Shown here: positions 19,412 to 28,389 of the stretch, piece by piece
How the letters are laid out: each line of letters starts with the position of its first letter
Numbering within the stretch: position 1 is the stretch's first letter
NCBI RefSeq assembly: GCF_000002875.2
Contig: NC_009394.2
Location: 124,001-188,000, forward strand
DNA: 64,000 nucleotides
Direction: 5' to 3'
From: Leishmania infantum JPCM5
Taxonomy: Eukaryota > Euglenozoa > Kinetoplastea > Trypanosomatida > Trypanosomatidae
The notes under the pieces: generated by a model
Seen by the model: the letters and a program-made list of their open reading frames with translations, nothing else
Told to the model about the DNA's origin: nothing
Databases searched by the model: none
Made by a program: the position numbers and the translations under genes

Positions 19412-21649
19412 ATGGCTGAATTCCACGGGAGCGCCGGCCGCGAGAAAGACGGCGGTGACGGCGCAGCGGAGGTGGGCTCACTCTGCTCGGGCGTGCCTGG
19501 GCCGATGGTTTCTGGCGAGCAGAAGCCGCCGATCACGCAGGGCAGCCACCGCACCAAGGCTGACGGGGCGATCGTTCATCCGCAGGCAGAATCGCTGTTC
19601 GCCGCGTGCCCGTGGGTGCGTCTGGTTCCCGTGATTGGCGACGCCTTGGAGGGCTACGGGCCCAGGCTGATTGCCTCGGTATGCCTCGCCTACTTCCTCT
19701 GTAAAGGAGTGGCGGACCAGATGATCGGCTTCTCGCGCCAGCCAATGCTCATGAGGCGCTACGGCCTCGACGCCACGCGGTATCAACGCCTCGCTGCCGT
19801 CTGGGGAGCAGGATGGTCTGTGAAGGCCTTCATCGCCGCCCTTACGGACACGTTTGCGTTCATGGGGTACACGAAGCGGTGGTACATGCTACTCTCGTGC
19901 GTTATGGGTGCTGGTTTCAGCCTGGGCTATGCACTGCTGCCTGCACAGCCGTCGTCCGGCGCCCCTGCCGCCGTCTTCATCTTCCTGACCACCCTTGGCA
20001 AGTCGAGCGTGGACATACTGTCGGAGGGCCACTACAGCCGCCTAATGCGCCGTAACCCACGTCCTGGACCAGCGCTTGTGAGCTGCGTTTGGTTGTCCAT
20101 CTTTACGGGCGCCCTGATCGCGTCCGTGATGCAGGGCCCGCTGTCGGAGAGTGGCAAGGTGCACGTGGGCGTGATGATCTCGGCTGCCCTGCAGTTTGTG
20201 GCGGGCATCCTCTTTGTGTTCAACTGGTATGGCGAAAAGACAAACCGGGCGGAGCGGCTGCAGGACCTCCGTGACGCCAAGGCTGCGCTTGCGAAGGCCT
20301 GTGCGAAGACCCGGTTGAACTCGCCCTCCTTGGACGTCAAGGCAGCCGCCCTTGGCGAGGACCTCCACCTGGAGGGGCAGAATTCATCACCGCCTCCCCA
20401 GACTCTGGGAAAGCACACGCATCAGCTCCAACGAAGCTTCTTGGCTCTCGACGATGATATGCTCGACCTCTCGACCTGCGATGGTGTCAAAGGCACTCAC
20501 GAGCAGCAGCGTGTTTCCGCACTCAGGAGCGACGTGGTGGCGGCAGAGGAGAGCGATAATGACGAGACAGTGGGGGAGGACTTGCGCATCCCCTCATGTC
20601 TGTTTGGTGTCTTCGAGATCAACACTGAGGTGGTGCAGTACAACTGGCGCGCCGTACTCTACAGCACCGTAATGACTTGCAGCGTGGTGACACTGGTGTG
20701 CGTGACGATCCTCGGTACAGCGTGGGAGCTGATGTATATGAGCATCGCTATCTCCATTGTGTGCTGCGCCTTCGCCTTTTTCGCTCTTCCGCCGGTCATC
20801 GCCAAGGCACAGGTTTTCTTCTACCTGAACTCGTTGCTGTACCTGCAACTGCCTGGTGCACTGGACAGCTTCTACCTCGCGGACGCTTCCTGCGTTCCTG
20901 GCGGTCCGCACTTCTCGTACGTTTTCTACAATACCATCAGTGCCGTCATCTCGAACATCGGCGGCGTTGTTGGCATCGTCCTCTTCACCAACATCTTCTC
21001 AAAGATGAGCTACCAGGTCACCATGTGCATCACCGTCTCCCTCATGGCGGTGGCCAGCATCTTCGACATCATCATGGTGGAGCGCTGGAATGTCTACATG
21101 GGCATCCCTGACCACGCCATGTATCTGTGCGGTGATGCAATCATCTACAATATTTGCAGCATGCTTAGCACCATGCCGTGCACAATCTTGATGTCGCGCC
21201 TGTGCCCTCGTGGCTCGGAGAGCATGGTATACGCACTGATGTCTGGCTTATCCAACTTTGGCCAGACCGTGTCCACGGCTGTCGGCTCGTTGCTGATGGA
21301 GACGCGCTGGCCATTGGATACAAACTCGGTTCCGTGCGATTTTAGCAACGTGCGCTGGCTCGTGGTCACGGGGCATCTGTGCTGCCCGCTGCTCATTGTG
21401 CCGCTGTCGTTCCTTCTGCTGCCCCGCTCCCGCATCTGCGACGACATCAACGTGAATGGCCATGCAATTCACGCGCCGCTGAGGGCGGAGCTCGTGAGGG
21501 TGGGGCTGTCGGAGCAGCGCATCTCAACTGACAAGGACTGCTTCAACAGCAACGCCAATGCACCGGATGCTCACCTGACGGACGCTCGGGCCTCAGATCC
21601 CCATCAGCTTACCGATGTCAATGGTGCTGTACGGAGGGTCGTGAAATGA
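19412..21649 (+). CDS. FBT1: folate/biopterin transporter family, outer subtype
   Basis: A 745-residue polytopic membrane protein of the FBT (BT1) branch of the major facilitator superfamily, which imports folates and pterins; Leishmania is auxotrophic for both. The ATG at 19412 is the first in frame with the family alignment. A hydrophilic N-terminus (about 65 residues) leads to the family block starting near residue 53 (HPQAESLFAACPWVR). About twelve hydrophobic segments are split by a long cytosolic-type loop at residues about 281-395. Family signatures present: GYTKRWYM, EGHYSRLMR, FNWYGEKTNR, CLFGVFE, IPDHAMY, RLCPRGSES (from about residue 596) and RICDDI. It shares SRQPM.M.RYG and LQLPGALDSFYLA with FBT7 and differs clearly from the inner copies. 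As the most divergent copy it may have a distinct substrate preference. Substrate cannot be read from sequence. Confidence 0.9.
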   Translation: MAEFHGSAGREKDGGDGAAEVGSLCSGVPGPMVSGEQKPPITQGSHRTKADGAIVHPQAESLFAACPWVRLVPVIGDALEGYGPRLIASVCLAYFLCKGVADQMIGFSRQPMLMRRYGLDATRYQRLAAVWGAGWSVKAFIAALTDTFAFMGYTKRWYMLLSCVMGAGFSLGYALLPAQPSSGAPAAVFIFLTTLGKSSVDILSEGHYSRLMRRNPRPGPALVSCVWLSIFTGALIASVMQGPLSESGKVHVGVMISAALQFVAGILFVFNWYGEKTNRAERLQDLRDAKAALAKACAKTRLNSPSLDVKAAALGEDLHLEGQNSSPPPQTLGKHTHQLQRSFLALDDDMLDLSTCDGVKGTHEQQRVSALRSDVVAAEESDNDETVGEDLRIPSCLFGVFEINTEVVQYNWRAVLYSTVMTCSVVTLVCVTILGTAWELMYMSIAISIVCCAFAFFALPPVIAKAQVFFYLNSLLYLQLPGALDSFYLADASCVPGGPHFSYVFYNTISAVISNIGGVVGIVLFTNIFSKMSYQVTMCITVSLMAVASIFDIIMVERWNVYMGIPDHAMYLCGDAIIYNICSMLSTMPCTILMSRLCPRGSESMVYALMSGLSNFGQTVSTAVGSLLMETRWPLDTNSVPCDFSNVRWLVVTGHLCCPLLIVPLSFLLLPRSRICDDINVNGHAIHAPLRAELVRVGLSEQRISTDKDCFNSNANAPDAHLTDARASDPHQLTDVNGAVRRVVK

Positions 21650-22172
21650 GCAGCGCATTCCTCCTTCGAGCACGCGGACATGTAGAGGGGGAGGGAGCGG
21701 CGACACGGGCCAATGCAACCAGGAAGAGCAGGCGCGCTGCTCTTCTCTGTTTTCTTTTTCTTGCGTGTGTGCTCCTCGCATATTCCTCTTCGTCTGCGGC
21801 CTCCGTGCCAACATACCGCTTTCATATAGGCGTCGCTTTCCCCTTTCCCTTTTCCCTTTTCCTTGCCCTTTGGTTCGTTGCACGTGATGCCTATCGCCCT
21901 TGCTAACTGCTGTTCACAGGGACGTTTGAAGACGCACAAGCTCTCTGCCTCTCTTGCCGTGCTTCCCTTTTCCTGCGGCGCTCCTCCGCTGGTGCCGCTG
22001 CTCTGCGTGATATCGCGCCCTTCGTTTTTTTTTTCGTTTCTTTCGTCTTCTTCCTTTGTTCTGGACGAGGCGGTGAAGAGAGCAGGAAAAGGGAAGCGCG
22101 GCAGTGGCTGCAGAGGGCCCCTACAAAAGGGAGGAAGGGTGCGAGAGAAGTAGTGTACATGTGCGTGCGCGC

Positions 22173-22174
<2 letters not shown>

Positions 22175-22203
<29 letters not shown>
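22175..22203. repeat. (GT)14 microsatellite
   Basis: A GT run preceded by alternating GC dinucleotides, a Z-DNA-prone composition, in the 3' flank of FBT1. Confidence 0.85.
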
Positions 22204-22208
<5 letters not shown>

Positions 22209-23239
22209 CGGTGCATCGAAAGGAGAGAGGGCTCGCTCACCTTCTTCTCGCTTTTTCCTTGATGTGCGACGGATGAACAAGGAGAACAAAATAAAGAAGC
22301 CGCGCAAGCGCCTGTATGCCCCCCGCCGGCACAGCCCCTATCCCCCACCCTCACACTCTCTTTCTCTCTTGCCCTTGCACCTGGCGATATCCCCACCGCG
22401 ATCACTACGGCTCCGCCACACCCGCTCCCACCCCAACTTCTCTCTCTTCTTGAACACTTTTTTTTTCGTTAACCACTTCCTCTTCTGCGTGTCTTGGCAT
22501 GCTTTTCTTCCCCACCTGCCCTCTCCTATCTCCAACTACCTCCCTTCTTCTCCCGTCCCCTCCCTCACCCCCTCTTTCACGCTCCTTGTCGCCCATTTCT
22601 CCGCTTTCTCTGTCGTCTGTTCCGTGTTTTGAGTACGTGTGGAGGGTGTTGCATATGCCCCTCCACCCTCTCTCCCTTCTACGCTGTGCGCCTTTTCGGA
22701 GTCTCTCTTTCTTTATATGTCTGTGTGTGTGTGCGTGTGCGCGTGCCGTTGTCCTGAGTATTCGAAAGCGTTGTCTTCGAGACTTTGCATGTCTGCAGGT
22801 CGGTGTGCCGTTCTTCGCGTGCTGGTCCGCTCGCGAGGGTTTGTCACGAGCGTGGCACACTTGCGCAACAAACACCCTTCCTGCTGGCACAAAGACCGTC
22901 GTTGTCACGACTACGCCTCCCTCCTCCCCCCCCCCACACACAACAAAAAATCGAATGTGCGCCGTTCATGACATGCCCGCGGCGATCACCGCGGCCCCTT
23001 CTTCAGCACACGCCCACAGGCCGGCGCCAGCCTTGTCTTCATTTTTTTTCTTTGTTCGTTGCCCCAGTGTCTTGTGTGCAGGTGCGTGTCTGCCCGCGAG
23101 CCCCTTCCGCTTGCCAACCCCCCCTTCTGCTAGAGGCGTGCGGATGTAGGAGAGAGTGGAGTGCCCCGTGCCGCCACAGGCTCATGGCAGCGTCCCACTT
23201 GTCGAGGCACATGTGGGCAACCCATTCAAACACACACAC

Positions 23240-24030
23240 AACACACAACACAGGCAACAGGAGCGTCCTGGAACACGCCCCTGGACCGAAAACTGCGAGC
23301 ACTGCACGCAGACGCTGCCAAGCATGGCTGGTACGGTGTGTCGAATTTCAGACAAATATGCAGAGATGAGAAGAGCCCGAGTGGTGGACAACATGGCGCA
23401 AAGACATGCATGCAAATGAGCCCCCAGCTGCACGTGTGCAACATGAGCCGCATCTCCTCCATCCAGCCAGGTGTGGGCTGGTGAGGCACGGATGCCGGAA
23501 GCATGACGAGAGCAGCCTCGGGTTGCACTATTCAGTACACCAGACTCCCATGTGGAGAGGCACCACAACATATTATGGGATGCCGTGGCTTGAGGCGACT
23601 GAGGCCGAAGCATGGCACAGAGGCAGGGTGTGCAAGGTCTCAGAGGGCCCTGACCTGTAGCTGGCCATGATCCTCCTTGAGCTCATGCGACATGCATCGA
23701 GAGACCACCACCCTCTGCTATCCCGCACGACAGACGCCACGGCTTGCTGCCCTCGAATGAAACCCTGGACGCTGCCCGCTGGAATCAAGGTATGCAGTCC
23801 ACCCAAGCCCGTCTGGCGCGGGCCGTTCAGCACGTATCCGAGGAAGGGACGAGGAAAGGGCGGAAAGAGCCCATTGGACGCATGGCCCCGATGCCACGGC
23901 TGGACGCTTCGTCCCAAGCGATGAGGCGTTCGTCGTACTCCTGCAAAGTTGGGAGGGCTGCGGCCGCGCATGCGCGAATCTGTGGACGGGTCCGGGATAG
24001 GACCCACATGAAGCAGCCTAGATGAAACGA
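23240..24030. other. Unclassified non-microsatellite island, possible degenerate retroelement
   Basis: About 800 bases with balanced composition, largely lacking GT and CT runs, in contrast to both sides. Short peptide-like stretches appear in several frames (for example KEPIGRMAPMPRLDASSQAM at about 23860-23920) but stop codons and frame changes break any continuous product. No family recognised. A decayed ingi/L1Tc-related element (DIRE) or other relic is one possible reading. Confidence 0.3.
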
Positions 24031-24339
24031 AAAGCTTTTCGAACGCTCGCGTGTCTGTGACGTCTGTGAGGAGTCGTCATGCGATGGTGCCGCTCTCTCC
24101 TCTCTTGTGGCATTTTGCTGGGTGGGTCCGCGGTGCGCCGGCTCTTTACGTGCGTTCAACTCTCCATCGTGCTCCTCTCGCTTTTCTTTTGTCTGCCCGG
24201 CCCACGCACAGGGGTCCACACAGGCAGAGCGGCGCGGCGTGAGGCGTTCCGCACACGCGCCTCTCTTTTTGTTTCTTTCCAGCCATCCTGATGAGTGAAG
24301 ACACCTCAGCCCTGGTGTCAAGGTTCTTGTGACCCCCCT

Positions 24340-24612
24340 CCTCCCCCGATCTCCGAGGGAGGTACCAGGTGGTGGCCGGCATGATGGGAGCGGCTGTGAG
24401 GCAACCTGCGAGGCAGTGAGTGGGTAGCGTTGGAGGCAGAGGCCGTGCTCAGATGTCTGAGGTGTGGCAGCAGCCGCAGCGTGTTTGCCTACGGCTGCCA
24501 TCGCGTGGACGCGACGGGTGCCTCTGACAGCGCCGCGAGTGGGGGGAGAGTAGGGCAGAGTTGGGCCTCGTGCTCTATGGCGGCAAAAAAAAAAAGAAAG
24601 AAAAGGGGAATA
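24340..24612 (+). mobile_element. SIDER-like retroposon relic with A-rich tail
   Basis: By eye this aligns with the 3' half of the repeat found at 51.9-52.3 kb and 60.5-60.9 kb. Shared words in the same order include gaggcag-aggccgtgc, acggctgcc, a gacgcg/gattgcg segment, and gggagag followed by tcgtg. It ends in ggcggc plus an A-rich tail (24588-24609), as expected for a retroposed element. About 60-70% similar by eye. SIDER assignment (degenerate short retroposons common in Leishmania 3' UTRs) is inference. Confidence 0.45.
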
Positions 24613-25202
24613 CACGTCAGAAAGGAAGAGCAGCCGTTTCCAGTGTTTTGTTTCACGTGGAGAGCGTCACGCAAGGCGCATGCGTATTGCAGATTCGCGT
24701 ATGTACTCGAAGTGGAAAAGGGAATGATTTGCCATGCGGTCGTATGTGTCTGAGCTCGTTGTCGCCTTTTCGTTTTTTATTTACTGCTGTTGCCCGTATT
24801 TTGTGATTCGGTGTGAGCATTGCACAGGTGGCGGGAGGGATGGAAGCCGGAGAAGTTTGATGGTTGCGTGTTGTTGTTTTCGGTGTGTACACGCGCCGAA
24901 CTCGCTGGGTGTCCCTACCCTTCCACGCGCTGCATTGGCTCTCCGTGCCGCTTCCGACACCCCTCTTTCATTTGTCCGTCCATCTCCCACTCCAGCGTTG
25001 CGCGCCCGCGGACGCGGTCATGCGCGGGCAAAAACATGCACGCGCAAGCAGCTTCTCGTACGCTGATGGGTGGCTACATGCCCTTCCCACACCCGTCCTT
25101 GGCCTTGTATGTTTTGGCTGCTGTGACAGGTGGCGGTGGGGTTTGATGTATTTGCCCCCCCCCCCGTGGTTCGCGTAGCAGCCGTCCTCACGCGAAGTGC
25201 AC

Positions 25203-25235
25203 ATACGATATATATATATATGTGTGTGTGTATAC
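25203..25235. repeat. TA-GT palindromic microsatellite
   Basis: acatacgatatatatatatatgtgtgtgtg-type run with an AT core and flanking CA/GT arms; same class as at 3069. Confidence 0.65.
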
Positions 25236-26199
25236 GCGCGTGCGTGCGAGGGGTGCGCATGCGCGCCTTCTCGTTCCGTCTCTTGTGAGGGCTTGTCTGC
25301 CTGTCGCCGTCTTTGGCGGTTGCCCGTTGCGATTTCAGCGCAACGGACAACAAAAAGCAAAGGGAATACTTGCCATGGCACACATGCCATGCTGTGCACA
25401 TACCCACATACAGAGACAACCCACTCGCAACGACGTGCAGCTAGCAAGCCCCGCGCCGACTGGTTTCACAGTGGATGGAACTGCGCTCGTGCTGAGTCCC
25501 CCGCTGGATATGTTACGAGCAAGGCTAGTGGTGTGCTTCGCTTCGTGGACAATGATCGGTGCCGTAGTAGTGCATGTTGGTGTGTGTGCACAAGCGTGCG
25601 TGTGTCTGGTGCTGCCCGGAAAGACGAAAGTAAAGCGCTAGCTCACAGCATCACCAGGCAAGAACCCACAGGTTTCAAGCAGCTGCTCCACCCCGCTCCA
25701 CCTTCACCCCGTTCTCTGGTGGGGGAACGTTCGGCGTGAGGGCGACAGAGACCACGAGGGTAGCTGAAACTTTCTGTGTTACTTTCCACACACACACACA
25801 CACATACACACGCTGCAGGCTAGTGTCGCACATCGCATGTGTTCCGTGGGCGGCCTACGCGCACTACGGCGTCTGCTTGCCCCGCTCCACAGCCCCTTTC
25901 CATTGGTGTCGTCTTCTTCCTCTTCTCCGTTTCGACACCACACGCACGCACACGCGCACGTGCCCGCTGCCCTCTACGGGCTACTGATGCATAACACATC
26001 ATCATCAGCAACAACAAAATACTGGCACACGCACGCCCCTGTGAACAGGACGCTTTACGTGACTCCCGTATTACCTGGCCGGCTCTCTGTCGCTCTCTGT
26101 CTACCCCCTTCCGTTCCTCTCACAGCCCATTCGATCCTTTACGGCCACCCTTGCGGCCCTCGTCCTTCCACGGCTCCGTTTTCTGTTCTGGTTGTGGTG

Positions 26200-26304
26200 G
26201 CCTTCGTCGTTGCTCTGCGGCTCTCTCTTCTCCTCTCCCTCCCGCCTCCGCCCTGTTCTGGACCCCCGCCCCTTCGTTTCTGCTATTCTTTTCTGTTTCC
26301 AAAG
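26200..26304 (+). promoter_or_regulatory. Candidate trans-splice acceptor of FBT2
   Basis: About 100 bases of nearly continuous T/C ending at ccaaag (AG 26303-26304), nine bases before the FBT2 ATG. Confidence 0.5.
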
Positions 26305-26313
26305 AAGCCCAGA

Positions 26314-28389
26314 ATGGCGAAGGGTCAGTGTGAGGGCCAAGCCTCTCCCGAGGAGATGAGCGCCGACCCCTACAGAAATGATGCGGCCGTGAAACCGGAA
26401 AGGTTTGTGCACCCCGAGGCAGCTGCCTTGTTCTCTAAGTGGCCGTGGGTGCGACGGGTGCCGATGTTTGGCGAGGCTGTCGAGGGCTACGGGCTCAAGG
26501 TCATCGTCGCTCTTGGTGCTACCAACCTGCTCTGCAGAGGCGTCGCGGATCGTATCCTGACGGGTCAGACGTACGCCATGATGATTGATCGCTACGGCAT
26601 CGACGTGGCCCGCTACCAGCGCCTTTCCACCATCGCTACGATGGGGTGGTCCATCAAGGCCTTCACAGCGATGCTCTGCGACGGCTTCGCCTTCCTCGGC
26701 TACACGAAGCGCTGGTACATGTTCATCTCCTGCGTCGGCGGTGGCGCGTTCGCGCTGATCTACGGCCTCCTTCCGGCGAAGGAGGCGTCGGCTGATGTGG
26801 CAGCCGCCTTCATCTTCCTGTCGACGTGGGGCAAGGCCAACGTGGATATCCTGTCGGAGGGCCATTACAGTCGACTGATGCGCCAGAACCCGAAGCCTGG
26901 CCCGTCCATGGTGAGCTGGATCTGGTTCTGGATCATGGTAGGGGCCATCATCGCGACTGTGATGAACGGCCCGCTCGCGGATGCCGGGAAGCCGCAGATC
27001 AGCATCTTCGTGTCTGCCGCGCTGCAGCTCATCACCTGCGTCTTCTACCTGTTCAACTGGTACGGGGAGAAGAAGAACCGCGTGCTGCGTTCCGAGGACG
27101 CGCTGTTTATTCTGGAGGAGACGCGCAAGGAGCGTGACCGTTTTAGGCTCCCGGCGCACGATGAACCGGTCACCGGGGTGCCGCAGCATGGTGGTGCGGC
27201 GAAGGGGAAGAGGAGCCCGCAGCGCTCGCACTCGGATGAGGATGTGGAGGCAGTGGCAGTCGAACAAGTCAATAGAGACGATGTGCACGTCCCGCGCGAG
27301 TTGGCGCAGCTACCTTACGAAGGCGATGATGACGCGGATGCCGACGCGGCAGCGGAGGTGTACTACGGCAAGCCGCCGGTGCCGTGCCTGTTCGGGCTGT
27401 TCGAAATGAACAGGGAAGTGATCACAGATAACTGGAAGATCTTCGTGTACAGCGTTGTCATGACCTGTGCTGTGATCGCGATGCTGTGTGCCAACATCCT
27501 GGCCGACACGCTGGGCCTCCTGGTTGCGTGCGTCTTTGTGTCGACCATCTGCTGCTGCTCCTCATTCTGGGCCCTGCCGCTGGTGATTGCGAAGGCCAAC
27601 GTCTTTGGCTACCTCCAGCAGGCGGTGTACATCAACATCGCGAGCCCCCTCATGACCTTCTACCTGAACTCATACAACTGTGAGGAGAACTTCCCGAACT
27701 TTAGCTACAGTTTCTACAACACCGTCGCGGGTGTCATCGGCAACTTCGCAGGGCTAGCTGGCGTGTCCGCATTCAACTGCATATTCTCGAAGCGCAGCTA
27801 CCGCCTCACCTTCTGCGTGACCACGTTCGCGCAGGTTCTGGGCGGAATGACGGATATTGTGATTGTGAAGCGCTGGAACCTGTACATCGGCATCCCTGAC
27901 CACGCCATGTACATCTGGGGTGCGGCTGTAGTGAGCGAGGTGTGCTACATGCTTGGCTATATGCCGATGGTTGTGCTGCTGTCTCGCCTGTGCCCTCGTG
28001 GCTCGGAGAGTGTCGTGTATGCGCTGATGGCGGGCTTCGCGAGCCTGGGACGCTCGACTTCCGCGTCTCTCGGTGCGATCATCATGGAGTACGGCCTGCC
28101 TGTGTTCAAGACGCGGGACGATGGCTACCGTTGCGGCGTGGAGAATCTTGCATGGCTGCTGTTTGTGTGCAATGTGTGTGCGCCTCCGCTCGTGCTACCG
28201 CTGACTCTGCTGCTGCCGAAGGCGCGCATCTGCGACGATATCGACATTGACGGCAAGGCGTTGCGCAGGAAGGTAGACGCGGAGTTGATGGCGGGCGAGG
28301 CAGGCGATTTGCCGTCGCCGCCCTCGTCGGCTGAGAACCCCCGTGCGACGAAGGCACAAGATGACGAGGCGACGCGAGAGAAGGTCTAG
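26314..28389 (+). CDS. FBT2: folate/biopterin transporter family, inner subtype
   Basis: A 691-residue FBT-family transporter. An in-frame ATG exists upstream at 25837, but that part reads as translated splice tract; 26314 lies just after the acceptor and family similarity begins near residue 30. Signatures: FSKWPWVRRVP, GYTKRWYM, EGHYSRLMR, NWYGEKKNR, the hydrophilic loop at about 260-356 with QRSHSDEDVE and an acidic DDDADADAA run, CLFGLFE, IPDHAMY, RLCPRGSES and RICDDIDIDGK. About twelve membrane segments. Its central block (26640-27138) shows no visible nucleotide difference from FBT3. Distinctive parts are the loop, NSYNCEENF, and the C-tail. It presumably moves folate or pterins across the plasma membrane; substrate not determinable here. 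Confidence 0.92.
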   Translation: MAKGQCEGQASPEEMSADPYRNDAAVKPERFVHPEAAALFSKWPWVRRVPMFGEAVEGYGLKVIVALGATNLLCRGVADRILTGQTYAMMIDRYGIDVARYQRLSTIATMGWSIKAFTAMLCDGFAFLGYTKRWYMFISCVGGGAFALIYGLLPAKEASADVAAAFIFLSTWGKANVDILSEGHYSRLMRQNPKPGPSMVSWIWFWIMVGAIIATVMNGPLADAGKPQISIFVSAALQLITCVFYLFNWYGEKKNRVLRSEDALFILEETRKERDRFRLPAHDEPVTGVPQHGGAAKGKRSPQRSHSDEDVEAVAVEQVNRDDVHVPRELAQLPYEGDDDADADAAAEVYYGKPPVPCLFGLFEMNREVITDNWKIFVYSVVMTCAVIAMLCANILADTLGLLVACVFVSTICCCSSFWALPLVIAKANVFGYLQQAVYINIASPLMTFYLNSYNCEENFPNFSYSFYNTVAGVIGNFAGLAGVSAFNCIFSKRSYRLTFCVTTFAQVLGGMTDIVIVKRWNLYIGIPDHAMYIWGAAVVSEVCYMLGYMPMVVLLSRLCPRGSESVVYALMAGFASLGRSTSASLGAIIMEYGLPVFKTRDDGYRCGVENLAWLLFVCNVCAPPLVLPLTLLLPKARICDDIDIDGKALRRKVDAELMAGEAGDLPSPPSSAENPRATKAQDDEATREKV

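Larger units (their letters stand above)
21650..26313. other. Intergenic spacer FBT1 to FBT2 (4.7 kb)
   Basis: No supported gene. It contains (GT) runs at 22175-22203, CT-rich tracts (22330-22620), a purine-balanced island at about 23240-24030 unlike the flanking microsatellite DNA, and a SIDER-like repeat relic with A-rich tail at about 24340-24612. A CA-TA-GT type palindrome lies near 25205-25233, and the FBT2 splice tract at the end. Open frames on either strand read as non-conserved low-complexity sequence. Confidence 0.6.

Noticed and set aside
21646..21906. ATG frame overlapping the FBT1 stop
   Set aside because: Stop-start overlap is a bacterial operon feature; not expected here, and the product has no recognisable family.
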